Part shown: positions 24,366-29,948 of the stretch, one piece after another
Layout: the number at the start of each line of letters is the position of its first letter
How positions within the stretch are numbered: the stretch's first letter is position 1
The notes under the pieces: generated by a model
Seen by the model: the letters and a program-made list of their open reading frames with translations, nothing else
Database searches by the model: none
What the model was told of the DNA's origin: nothing
From: Tepidimonas sp. UBA997
GTDB lineage: Bacteria; Pseudomonadota; Gammaproteobacteria; Burkholderiales; Burkholderiaceae_C
DNA length: 29,948 nt
NCBI GenBank assembly: GCA_002291945.1
Contig: DBAZ01000004.1
Coordinates: 1-29,948 of the forward strand
Direction: 5' to 3'
Position numbers and translations under genes: made by a program

Positions 24366-24815
24366 ATGCGTATCGATTGCCGTATTCTGGACGCTCGTTT
24401 GCGTGCTGCCATGCCTGCCTATGCCACGCCTGGCAGTGCTGGCTTGGACTTGCGTGCCTGCCTGGAGCAGGCCCTCACCCTAGAGCCCAATACGTGGCAA
24501 CTCGTCCCCACCGGCTTGGCCATCCACTTGGCTGACCCCGGCTATGCGGCGCTGATCCTGCCGCGCTCCGGGCTGGGCCACAAACACGGCATCGTGCTGG
24601 GTAACTTGGTCGGCCTGATCGACAGCGACTATCAGGGCCAGCTCATGGTCAGCGCCTGGAACCGCAGCCCGCAGGCTTACACCATCGAGCCCATGGAGCG
24701 CATCGCGCAACTGGTGGTGGTGCCGGTGCTGCAGGCCGAGTTCAACTGGGTCGATGCCTTCGAGCAGCCCAGCCAGCGCGGTGTGGGTGGCTATGGCTCC
24801 ACCGGGGTGGGTTGA
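24366..24815 (+). CDS. dut: dUTP diphosphatase
   Basis: A 149-residue trimeric dUTPase that hydrolyses dUTP to dUMP and pyrophosphate, keeping uracil out of DNA and supplying thymidylate synthesis. All five motifs are present: TPGSAGLDL (I), PRSGLGHKHG (II), GLIDSDYQGQL with the catalytic Asp (III), ERIAQLVVVPV (IV) and RGVGGYGSTG (V, the C-terminal arm). The ATG at 24366 gives a normal N-terminus; upstream in-frame sequence is not conserved-looking. No good Shine-Dalgarno is visible. Confidence 0.96.
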   Translation: MRIDCRILDARLRAAMPAYATPGSAGLDLRACLEQALTLEPNTWQLVPTGLAIHLADPGYAALILPRSGLGHKHGIVLGNLVGLIDSDYQGQLMVSAWNRSPQAYTIEPMERIAQLVVVPVLQAEFNWVDAFEQPSQRGVGGYGSTGVG

Positions 24816-24860
24816 TCCCAACCCAAGGGCCGAGCCGATCCGGATTTTTCGGCGGCCTAG

Positions 24861-24890
24861 GCACCCGGCACGAACGTCGGTGGCGGGTGC
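24861..24890 (-). terminator. GC-rich dyad downstream of the prolyl isomerase gene
   Basis: GCACCCG (24861-24867) and CGGGTGC (24884-24890) form a 7-bp stem immediately after the minus-strand stop codon (24893-24895), between convergent genes. No T-run follows, so termination is only likely. Confidence 0.4.
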
Positions 24891-24892
24891 GC

Positions 24893-25384
24893 TTACAGGT
24901 CGAGCTTGAAAAAGCCCGCCCCCAGCGTGCCACGCCCGATTTCTTCTGCCGACGCCTCGCGGACGTGGTGAATGTTCAGGTCGATGCGCAGGGCGATTCC
25001 GGCCAAGGGGTGATTGCCATCCATCACCACATGCTCGGGGTAGATTTCACTGACGAAAAACAGTTGCTTGCGCGGTGCATGGGGCGAACAACCCACCGGC
25101 AGCCCTTCAAAGGCCATGCCAGCTTCGAGTTCGGCCGGAAAGGCGTTGCGCGGCTCCAGGAACAGCAACTGCTCGTCGTAGTCGCCAAAGGCGTGCTCCG
25201 GCTCCAGGTGCAGTTCCATCTCGTCACCGGCTACGTGGCCCTGCAAGGCCAGCTCGATTTGGTCGAGCAGGTCGGCACCCCCGACCAGGAATTCGATCGG
25301 GTCTTGCAGTTCGTCTAGGGTTGTACCTAGGGTGTCTTTGAGCGTCCAGGTCAGTGCGACGACGCATGAAGGAGTCACTTTCAT
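24893..25384 (-). CDS. SlyD-like FKBP-type peptidyl-prolyl isomerase
   Basis: A 163-residue FKBP-fold protein catalysing cis-trans isomerisation of prolyl bonds and probably acting as a chaperone. The N-terminal strand VALTWTLKDTLGTTLDE, the acidic IEFLVGGADLLDQIELALQG, PEHAFGDYDE and the late block MDGNHPLAGIALRIDLNIHH with VREASAEE match SlyD/FkpB. The central segment (about 75-115) is the insert-in-flap chaperone domain. The His-rich metal-binding tail of E. coli SlyD is missing. I chose the ATG at 25384 over an in-frame GTG at 25390. The gene is divergent from the RoxA-like gene across only 15 bases that hold a palindrome. Confidence 0.88.
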   Translation of the reverse strand: MKVTPSCVVALTWTLKDTLGTTLDELQDPIEFLVGGADLLDQIELALQGHVAGDEMELHLEPEHAFGDYDEQLLFLEPRNAFPAELEAGMAFEGLPVGCSPHAPRKQLFFVSEIYPEHVVMDGNHPLAGIALRIDLNIHHVREASAEEIGRGTLGAGFFKLDL

Positions 25385-25400
25385 TGGCACAATTGTCCCA
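25385..25400. promoter_or_regulatory. Near-perfect palindrome in the 15-base divergent spacer
   Basis: TGGCACAATTGTCCCA is a 16-bp palindrome centred on AATT with a single mismatched pair. It fills the whole gap between two divergent start codons. Read in either direction it offers a -10-like hexamer (CACAAT or GACAAT) about 7-8 bases before an ATG, which would give leaderless mRNAs on both sides. It could also be an operator. Confidence 0.5.
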
Positions 25401-26569
25401 TGACTTCACAACCCCATGCCCCAGCCGGTGAACCTCCCGTGCCACCGAAGCAGCCCACCCCTTTGCTGGGTGGCCTCAGCCCCGAGCAGTTCATGCGCAG
25501 ACACTGGCAAAAAAAGCCGCTGCTGATCCGTCAGGCCCTGCCCGGCTTCCAGCCGCTGCTGACGCGCCAGGCGCTGTTTGCACTGGCCGCCGACGAGTCG
25601 GTGGAATCGCGCCTGATCGAGCGCCACAGCGCCGACGACTGGAGCCTCAAGCAGGGGCCGCTGCAGCGACGCCAACTGCCACCGCTGAGGCAGAACGGCT
25701 GGACCGTGCTGGTTCAGGGGGTGGATCTGCACGACGACCGCGTGCATGCCCTGATGAACCGCTTCCGGTTCGTGCCTGACGCCCGGCTCGACGACCTGAT
25801 GATTTCCTGGGCCAGCAACGGCGGCGGGGTCGGCCCCCACTACGACAGCTACGACGTTTTCCTGCTGCAGGCAGCCGGGCGACGCCAGTGGCGCATCGGT
25901 CGGCAAAAAGACCTCACCCTGCAGCCCGATAAGCCGCTGAAAATCCTGCAGCATTTCGAGCCCGAAGAAGAATGGGTGCTGGATCCCGGCGACATGCTTT
26001 ACCTGCCCCCGCAGTGGGCCCACGACGGGGTGTCGCTGGACGACGAGTGCATGACGTATTCGGTCGGCTTTCGCACGCCTGCGCGGGGTGGTCTGGCTGC
26101 CGAACTGGCCATGCGCATGGCCGAGGAGCATGAAGACGCGCTGTGCTACCGCGATCCGGCCCAGCCTGCCACCCCCAACCCGGCCGAGCTGCCAGCGGGT
26201 TTGCTGGCCTTTGGCCAAGAGGGCCTCAGGCGTCTGCTGGCCGACGAGGCCGCCCTGCGGCTGGCCTTGGGGGAGGTGCTGACCGAACCCAAGCCCCGGG
26301 TCTGGTTTGGCGAACCGATGCAGGGCTGGCACAGCGGCGCGGTCAAGCTGGATCGGCGCACCCGTATGCTTTACGATGAGCAGTACGTTTTCATCAACGG
26401 CGAGGCCTTGCGGGCCGCTGGCAAAGACGCCCAGTTGTTGCGGGCGCTGGCCGATCAGCGTTGCCTCGATGCCCGCCACGTGGCCCATGCCAGCCCGGCG
26501 GCGAAGGCCGTGCTCGCGCAGTGGCATGCGTCGGGTTGGTTGCATCTGCAGGAGACCGATCATGAGTGA
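25400..26569 (+). CDS. roxA: Cupin/JmjC ribosomal-protein arginine hydroxylase, RoxA/YcfD-like
   Basis: A 389-residue 2-oxoglutarate and iron(II)-dependent oxygenase of the YcfD (RoxA) type, which in E. coli hydroxylates an arginine of ribosomal protein L16. The iron triad is seen as His147 and Asp149 (GPHYDSYDVF) and His208 (PPQWAHDGV), with spacing close to that of YcfD. FMRRHWQKKPLLIRQALPGF is the typical N-terminal block. The C-terminal third should hold the dimerisation and winged-helix parts. ATG 25400 is the first start and may be leaderless. Its 3' end overlaps the next gene by 8 bases. Confidence 0.9.
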   Translation: MTSQPHAPAGEPPVPPKQPTPLLGGLSPEQFMRRHWQKKPLLIRQALPGFQPLLTRQALFALAADESVESRLIERHSADDWSLKQGPLQRRQLPPLRQNGWTVLVQGVDLHDDRVHALMNRFRFVPDARLDDLMISWASNGGGVGPHYDSYDVFLLQAAGRRQWRIGRQKDLTLQPDKPLKILQHFEPEEEWVLDPGDMLYLPPQWAHDGVSLDDECMTYSVGFRTPARGGLAAELAMRMAEEHEDALCYRDPAQPATPNPAELPAGLLAFGQEGLRRLLADEAALRLALGEVLTEPKPRVWFGEPMQGWHSGAVKLDRRTRMLYDEQYVFINGEALRAAGKDAQLLRALADQRCLDARHVAHASPAAKAVLAQWHASGWLHLQETDHE

Positions 26570-27050
26570 AGCCTTGCCCGAGGGCCGCATCAGCGGGCCA
26601 CGCGACTTCGAAGCGCTGCTGCGTCAACTGGTGCGCGTAGCGGCTGAGCAATCGTGGCCACAGTTGTGTTGGTACGACACCGACTTCAGCAGTTGGCCGC
26701 TGGGTGAGCAGCAAGTGGTCGATGACCTGACGCGCTGGAGCTTGGGCGGCGGGCGTCTGGCCATGATGGCACGGGATTTTCGCCCGCTGATGCAGCTTGC
26801 CCCCCGTTTTTTGACCTGGCGCCGACAATTCGATCACTGTGTCGAGGCCCGTGTGCTGTCCAAGGCAGTTCCTGAAGAGCCCGCTCTGGCGGTCTGGGCA
26901 CCACCGTGGGCCTTGGTGGCGGTGGACCGGCCCCGCCGTGTATTCGTCGCCACCAGTGAGCCGGCAGTCAGGGCGCAGCGGCGGCAGGAATGGGATTCGG
27001 CCTGGCCACTGGCCACGGTGGGCTTTCCGGCATCCGTGCTGGGTTTGTAG
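26562..27050 (+). CDS. Uncharacterised protein co-translated with roxA
   Basis: A 162-residue soluble protein I do not recognise with certainty. It has a Trp-rich segment (QSWPQLCWYDTDFSSWPLGE, about 31-50) and an acidic DDLTRWSLGGGRLAMMARDF. FRPLMQLAPRFLTWRRQFDH, rich in Arg, follows. No signal peptide, membrane helix or known catalytic motif is visible. GGAG at 26551-26554 supports the ATG at 26562, which lies inside the roxA 3' end, so the two products are made together. A role linked to RoxA (substrate presentation, ribosome contact) is a guess. I expect homologues beside roxA in related bacteria. Confidence 0.8.
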   Translation: MSEALPEGRISGPRDFEALLRQLVRVAAEQSWPQLCWYDTDFSSWPLGEQQVVDDLTRWSLGGGRLAMMARDFRPLMQLAPRFLTWRRQFDHCVEARVLSKAVPEEPALAVWAPPWALVAVDRPRRVFVATSEPAVRAQRRQEWDSAWPLATVGFPASVLGL

Positions 27051-27104
27051 CGCCGTGTTTCTAATTTGCAACAATCGTCGGATCGTTTACATTTTTCTGA
27101 CGAA

Positions 27105-27174
27105 GGGTTAACCCGAGGCCTATTTAGGGGTAGCATGTGCATTGCGTTGGTGCGCAACAGAGACTTTTGGTGCG
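27105..27174 (+). promoter_or_regulatory. Palindrome and spaced direct repeats before the lipoprotein gene
   Basis: The 167-base gap holds a perfect 10-bp palindrome GGGTTAACCC (27105-27114) and two TTGGTGCG direct repeats (27147-27154, 27167-27174) exactly 20 bases apart, about two helical turns. A weak promoter CTGACG/TATTTA (27097-27102, 27121-27126) overlaps the palindrome. Confidence 0.35.
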
Positions 27175-27217
27175 TCAAACGCCCCCCTTCTACTTAACCT
27201 TTTGATTGACCATTGAC

Positions 27218-27493
27218 ATGAAAAAACCTGCTCTGTTGGCCGCCCTGATGGCCGCTTTTGTCCTTACCGCCTGTGGCAAGCAAGAACCAGCTCCTGCAGC
27301 GCCAGCTCCCGCCCCGGCTCCTGTTGCGCCGGCCCCGGCTCCTGCACCGGCACCAGCCCCGGCTCCTGAGGCAGCACCGGCGGCTCCCGCCCCGGCAGCC
27401 GAGCAAGCCGCTCCTGCCGCTCCTGCAACTGGTGCCCCTGCCCCTGCCGCTCCTGCAACTGGCGCACCAGCCAAGCCTGCCGGCAGCAACTGA
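27218..27493 (+). CDS. Small Ala/Pro-rich lipoprotein
   Basis: A 91-residue protein with a classical lipoprotein signal: a short basic N-terminus, a hydrophobic stretch and the lipobox LTAC (Cys19), so it is predicted to be lipid-anchored. The rest is almost only Ala and Pro with a few Gly, Gln, Glu and Thr, arranged as PAPAPAP runs and a duplicated 10-residue block near the C-terminus. Such regions are extended and flexible, and may span the periplasm or tether the envelope. No catalytic domain is visible and I cannot name a function. The region before the ATG lacks a clear ribosome-binding site. It is monocistronic, ending at a hairpin. Confidence 0.8.
   Translation: MKKPALLAALMAAFVLTACGKQEPAPAAPAPAPAPVAPAPAPAPAPAPAPEAAPAAPAPAAEQAAPAAPATGAPAPAAPATGAPAKPAGSN
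27413..27462 (+). repeat. In-frame repeats inside the Ala/Pro-rich gene
   Basis: A 20-bp perfect repeat starts at 27413 and 27443 (30-bp period, a duplicated 10-residue block). A 13-bp unit, GCCCCGGCTCCTG, occurs at 27311, 27332 and 27356. All periods are multiples of three, so slippage could change length without breaking the frame. Confidence 0.85.
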
Positions 27494-27504
27494 TTGAACA
27501 GTCT

Positions 27505-27542
27505 CCACCTCCCGCCTGAGTCGATCAGGCGGGGTCAGGTGG
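27505..27542 (+). terminator. Extended hairpin between convergent genes
   Basis: CCCGCCTGA (27511-27519) and TCAGGCGGG (27525-27533) form a perfect 9-bp stem, extended by CCACCT (27505-27510) with AGGTGG (27537-27542) across a 3-base bulge. No T-run follows. It lies 3' of the lipoprotein gene and of argA and is a likely terminator or mRNA 3' end. Confidence 0.55.
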
Positions 27543-27550
27543 GGTCAGGT
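27531..27550 (+). repeat. Tandem duplicate of GGGGTCAGGT
   Basis: Two perfect adjacent 10-bp copies (27531-27540, 27541-27550) that extend the 3' arm of the hairpin. Confidence 0.85.
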
Positions 27551-27564
27551 GGCTTGAGCCGGGT

Positions 27565-28914
27565 TCAGTTGAGCTTCTTGACCAGCACCCGGCTGCGGCG
27601 GTCCCAGTTGTATTTGCGTTTACGCGCTTCGGGCAGCCAGTCGGCATCCACGGGAGCAAACCCCCGTTTCAGGAACCAGTGCATGGTGCGGGTGGTAAGC
27701 ACGAAAATGCTCTCCAGCCCCATGAAGCGTGCACGTTGCTCGATGCGTTTGAGCACTTTTTCCCCATCCCCCTGACCTTGGGCCTGTGGTGACACGGTGA
27801 GCGCGGCCATCTCAGCCGTTTTGGCTTCCGGGTAGGCGTACAGGGCCGCACAGGCGAAGATCACGCCATCGTGCTCGATGATGGTGTAGTTGGCAATGTC
27901 GCGTTCGATTTCGGTGCGGCTGCGCTTGACCAGTGTGCCGTCTTTCTCGAACGGTTCGATCAGTTGCAGAATGCCGCCCACGTCGTCGGGCGAGGCTTCG
28001 CGCAGGCTTTCCAGTTTTTCATCGACCACCATGGTGCCGATGCCATCGTGGACATACACCTCCAGCAACAACGCGCCATCGACCGCAAACGGGATGATGT
28101 GACTGCGCTCCACCCCCGCTTTGCAGGCCTTCACGCAGTGCTGCAAGTAAAAGCCCACGTCGGTCGGCAGGTGGCTGGGCGGGGCAGCCGCCAGAATGCG
28201 TTGCGCTTGGGCCAGCGGCAATTCGGTGTCGATGGGGTTGTCGTCGCTGCCCGGATCGTTCGGGTGCGTCCGGATGCCGGGCACTTCCGTCAGGAACAGC
28301 AGCTTGTCGGACTGCAGGGCGATCGCCACACTGGTGGCGACTTCTTCCATCGCGAGGTTGAAGGCCTCGCCGGTAGGCGAGAAGCCGAAGGGCGACAGCA
28401 GCACCAGCGCCCCCATGTCGAGCGTGCGCATGATGCCGCCGACATCGACCTTGCGCACCATGCCCGAGTGTTGGAAGTCGATGCCTTCTACAATGCCGAT
28501 GGGCCGCGCAGTCAGGAAATTCCCCGAGATGACCCGCACGGTGGCACCCGCCATCGGGGTGTTGGGCAGCCCTTGGCTGAAGGCAGCCTCAATCTCGTAG
28601 CGGAGCTGCCCGGCGGCCTCCTGCGCGCAATCAAGCGCCACGCCGTCGGTGATGCGAATGCCGTTGTGGTACTGCGCCTCGTGCCCCTTGGCGCGCAGTT
28701 GCTCGTTCACCTGTGGCCGAAAGCCATGCACCAGCACGATACGCACTCCCATGCTCTGGATGAGGGCGAGGTCTTGCGCCAGATTGGGCAACTTGCCCGC
28801 AGCAATGGCTTCGCCGGGAATGCCGACCACAAACGTCTGATTGCGGAATTTGTGGATGTAAGGCGCGACCGAGCGAAACCAAGGCACAAAGGTGAAGTTG
28901 AAGACGGTGGACAT
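27565..28914 (-). CDS. argA: Amino-acid N-acetyltransferase (N-acetylglutamate synthase)
   Basis: A 449-residue classical ArgA, making N-acetylglutamate from glutamate and acetyl-CoA as the first step of arginine synthesis, and usually inhibited by arginine. Residues 1 to about 290 are the amino-acid-kinase-like regulatory domain (FVVGIPGEAIAAGKLPNLAQ, IVLVHGFRPQVNEQLRAKGH). The C-terminal GNAT domain (about 300-449) has MAALTVSPQAQGQGDGEKVL, the acetyl-CoA loop, and FMGLESIFVLTTRTMHWFLK with GFAPV. The start is well supported by the N-terminus (NFTFVPWFRSVAPYIHKFRN). It begins only 9 bases after the stop of a toxin gene and has no good Shine-Dalgarno, so it may be coupled to that gene. Confidence 0.96.
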   Translation of the reverse strand: MSTVFNFTFVPWFRSVAPYIHKFRNQTFVVGIPGEAIAAGKLPNLAQDLALIQSMGVRIVLVHGFRPQVNEQLRAKGHEAQYHNGIRITDGVALDCAQEAAGQLRYEIEAAFSQGLPNTPMAGATVRVISGNFLTARPIGIVEGIDFQHSGMVRKVDVGGIMRTLDMGALVLLSPFGFSPTGEAFNLAMEEVATSVAIALQSDKLLFLTEVPGIRTHPNDPGSDDNPIDTELPLAQAQRILAAAPPSHLPTDVGFYLQHCVKACKAGVERSHIIPFAVDGALLLEVYVHDGIGTMVVDEKLESLREASPDDVGGILQLIEPFEKDGTLVKRSRTEIERDIANYTIIEHDGVIFACAALYAYPEAKTAEMAALTVSPQAQGQGDGEKVLKRIEQRARFMGLESIFVLTTRTMHWFLKRGFAPVDADWLPEARKRKYNWDRRSRVLVKKLN

Positions 28915-28923
28915 AGTGAACGC

Positions 28924-29331
28924 TCAGAGGAAAGGGTTGATGAGGGTCAACGCGCCAAAACGCTGACCGTGTGGCATGTCTTCACTGTGAAGCGTGGTCG
29001 CACCGCTGCGCAGGGCGGCCTCGACCACCATGGCGTCGAAGAGGCTGATCTCGTGTCGCACCGATTTTTCCATCGCGGCAGTGATCAGCGCCAAGTCATG
29101 GGCGATGACAGGCCAGGCCGTGTAGGCTTTGATGAGTGCCAGCCGTTGAACGTCGGGCACGCGGAGCTTGTGTCCAAGGACTTGGTAAAGCTCGATCAGT
29201 ACCTGTGTACTGACGATTCCATCGCCATGCAATGAGGCCCGTTGAACCAGTTGCTGGGCCAGCCCCTGCTTGTGTTTGTCGCGGGGGTCGGTGCAATAGG
29301 CCAGCACATTGGTATCAAAAAACACCGGCAT
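28924..29331 (-). CDS. PIN-domain ribonuclease toxin (VapC-like)
   Basis: A 135-residue PIN protein with the four acidic positions D6 (VFFDTN), E47 (LIELYQ), D99 (LFDAMV) and E117/D118 (HSEDM), as expected for a metal-dependent RNase toxin. It is a different clade from the VapC at the left edge of the window. The ATG at 29331 follows an antitoxin gene on the same strand. The toxin appears intact although the antitoxin C-terminus seems frameshifted. Its stop is 9 bases before argA on the same strand, so argA probably shares its transcript. The RNA target is unknown. Confidence 0.85.
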   Translation of the reverse strand: MPVFFDTNVLAYCTDPRDKHKQGLAQQLVQRASLHGDGIVSTQVLIELYQVLGHKLRVPDVQRLALIKAYTAWPVIAHDLALITAAMEKSVRHEISLFDAMVVEAALRSGATTLHSEDMPHGQRFGALTLINPFL

Positions 29332-29378
29332 CAATGGCCTTTCGGCCTTCTGGCCCTTCGCGGGCTTGGCCACCAAAG

Positions 29379-29639
29379 TCATCGCTGTAGAGTTCGTCGC
29401 GCAGCGTGTGGCGCGGGCGGCAAGGGGTCGGGTTGCGCTTGCAGGCGGGCGGCTTCGATGGCCGCCAGCAAGGCATCGGTCGCGTCCTCGCGCTGGCGGG
29501 CTTGCCAGTCTGGCACCCCATTCACATAGTGCTGGAGGTATTCGCGCAGCTTGGCGCCGACCGAGGTGCCCTCCTGAATGGCACGCACCCGAGCCTTGCG
29601 TATCAGCTCCCCATCCACGGCAATGGTCAGGTTGGACAT
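29379..29639 (-). CDS. Ribbon-helix-helix-type antitoxin, apparently frameshifted near the C-terminus
   Basis: An 86-residue protein whose N-terminus (MSNLTIAVDGELIRKARVRA, then IQEGTSVGAKLREYLQHYV) is a ribbon-helix-helix DNA-binding domain of the kind paired with PIN toxins. AAGGTG about 8 bases before ATG 29639 supports the start. The C-terminus ends as APHAARRTLQR. One frame over, the DNA instead reads TLRDELYSDDFGGQAREGPE and overlaps the toxin start by 17 bases. TLREE/DELY-type endings are what I expect for this antitoxin family, so a single-base indel around 29405-29430 probably replaced the toxin-binding tail. Alternatives are a sequencing error or programmed frameshifting. Confidence 0.75.
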   Translation of the reverse strand: MSNLTIAVDGELIRKARVRAIQEGTSVGAKLREYLQHYVNGVPDWQARQREDATDALLAAIEAARLQAQPDPLPPAPHAARRTLQR

Positions 29640-29658
29640 GGCGATCACCTTTGCATGC

Positions 29659-29689
29659 AGTGTAGCACTTGAACCTGTGAAGCTGTAAA
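29659..29689 (-). promoter_or_regulatory. Candidate promoter of the right-hand toxin-antitoxin operon
   Basis: On the minus strand TTTACA (29689-29684) and TACACT (29664-29659) form -35 and -10 candidates with a long 19-bp spacer. AGCTGT is repeated in direct orientation around the -35, a possible antitoxin binding site. Confidence 0.35.
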
Positions 29690-29806
29690 GCTGTGTCCAT
29701 GATTCATCCGGTGCTCAATCCCTAGGGGCATGAACGGGTTGGGTACAGCTTCTGCCATCTGTTGTAGCTCCCACTCTCACCCCGGATTGCTACACTGTGG
29801 TTTTGG

Positions 29807-29825
29807 CAGCCACCTTCTGTGGCTG
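29807..29825. other. Short hairpin in the right-hand intergenic region
   Basis: CAGCCAC (29807-29813) and GTGGCTG (29819-29825) form a 7-bp perfect stem with a 5-base loop. The surrounding 29700-29846 has no gene that I can support. Confidence 0.6.
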
Positions 29826-29846
29826 GATGTCTGCTGCTGTCCCGGC

Positions 29847-29948
29847 GGCCACCCAAACTCCCCCACTGATGGCCACCTCAAACTCCCCCACCTGAGTTGA
29901 TCGGGGACAGGGGGTAAACGCTGGCGCCGCTGGCACCTGTTGGCAGGA
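29847..29948. mobile_element. Probable end of an IS21-family insertion sequence
   Basis: Two imperfect tandem copies of a 24-25 bp unit, GGCCACCC-AAACTCCCCCACTGAT (29847-29870) and the related 29871-29895, sit at the window edge. GGCCAC(n)CCCCAC(CTGAT) repeats are, from memory, typical of the multiple terminal transposase-binding repeats of IS21-type elements. No transposase gene is within the window, so the element is either cut by the edge or only a remnant. Confidence 0.45.

Noticed and set aside
27311..27368. CRISPR-like spaced repeats
   Set aside because: The units are 13 bp, in-frame and encode Pro/Ala codons; they are coding repeats and not a CRISPR array.
27871..29235. 454-codon open frame on the plus strand
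   Set aside because: It is antisense to argA and the PIN toxin and has no recognisable domain.
29700..29846. Small gene between the antitoxin and the insertion-sequence end
   Set aside because: Short frames there lack a ribosome site and any family resemblance; only a hairpin is visible.

Overview
The window is GC-rich DNA from a betaproteobacterium, most likely Burkholderiales (Comamonadaceae-like). I infer this from protein style (XseB-IspA-Dxs run, ArgA, TakP-like TRAP system, EpsA-type regulator), not from a database search. It holds about 27 credible protein genes on both strands. I see no rRNA, tRNA or CRISPR array.

Positions 1-867 carry a VapBC toxin-antitoxin module whose toxin gene overlaps the next gene. 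Positions 854-14170 form an exopolysaccharide/exosortase locus: a WecG/TagA/CpsF glycosyltransferase; an exosortase fused to EpsI; a PrsT-like TPR lipoprotein; an ExeA-like ATPase; a secreted protein with a VPLPA-type C-terminal sorting signal; a convergent LuxR-type regulator (EpsA-like); a cyclic-nucleotide-fold protein without a DNA-binding domain; and sugar-nucleotide genes (NDP-sugar pyrophosphorylase, pgi, manC/algA, galE). Together these would make GDP-mannose and UDP-galactose precursors, build a polymer, and process and anchor or release a surface protein with it.

The locus ends abruptly at the galE stop codon against a fragment of a rhodanese gene, which looks like the scar of an insertion or rearrangement. 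To the right the content is ordinary chromosome: a Rieske oxygenase (minus strand); the isoprenoid run xseB-ispA-dxs; a TakPQM-type TRAP transporter with a terminator/attenuator between the binding protein and the membrane subunits; an acyl-CoA synthetase; dut; a SlyD-like prolyl isomerase; a RoxA-like ribosomal oxygenase with a co-translated unknown protein; an Ala/Pro-rich lipoprotein; and argA.

The right end (28924-29948) has a second PIN-type toxin-antitoxin pair directly upstream of argA. Its antitoxin appears frameshifted near the C-terminus. Tandem repeats resembling the end of an IS21-family element follow. The most interesting signals are a possible internal Cys-Gln thioester in the exosortase substrate, the cyclic-nucleotide-fold protein with an altered phosphate-binding cassette, the rhodanese scar, the near-perfect palindrome that fills the 15-bp divergent spacer at 25385-25400, and the frameshifted antitoxin.
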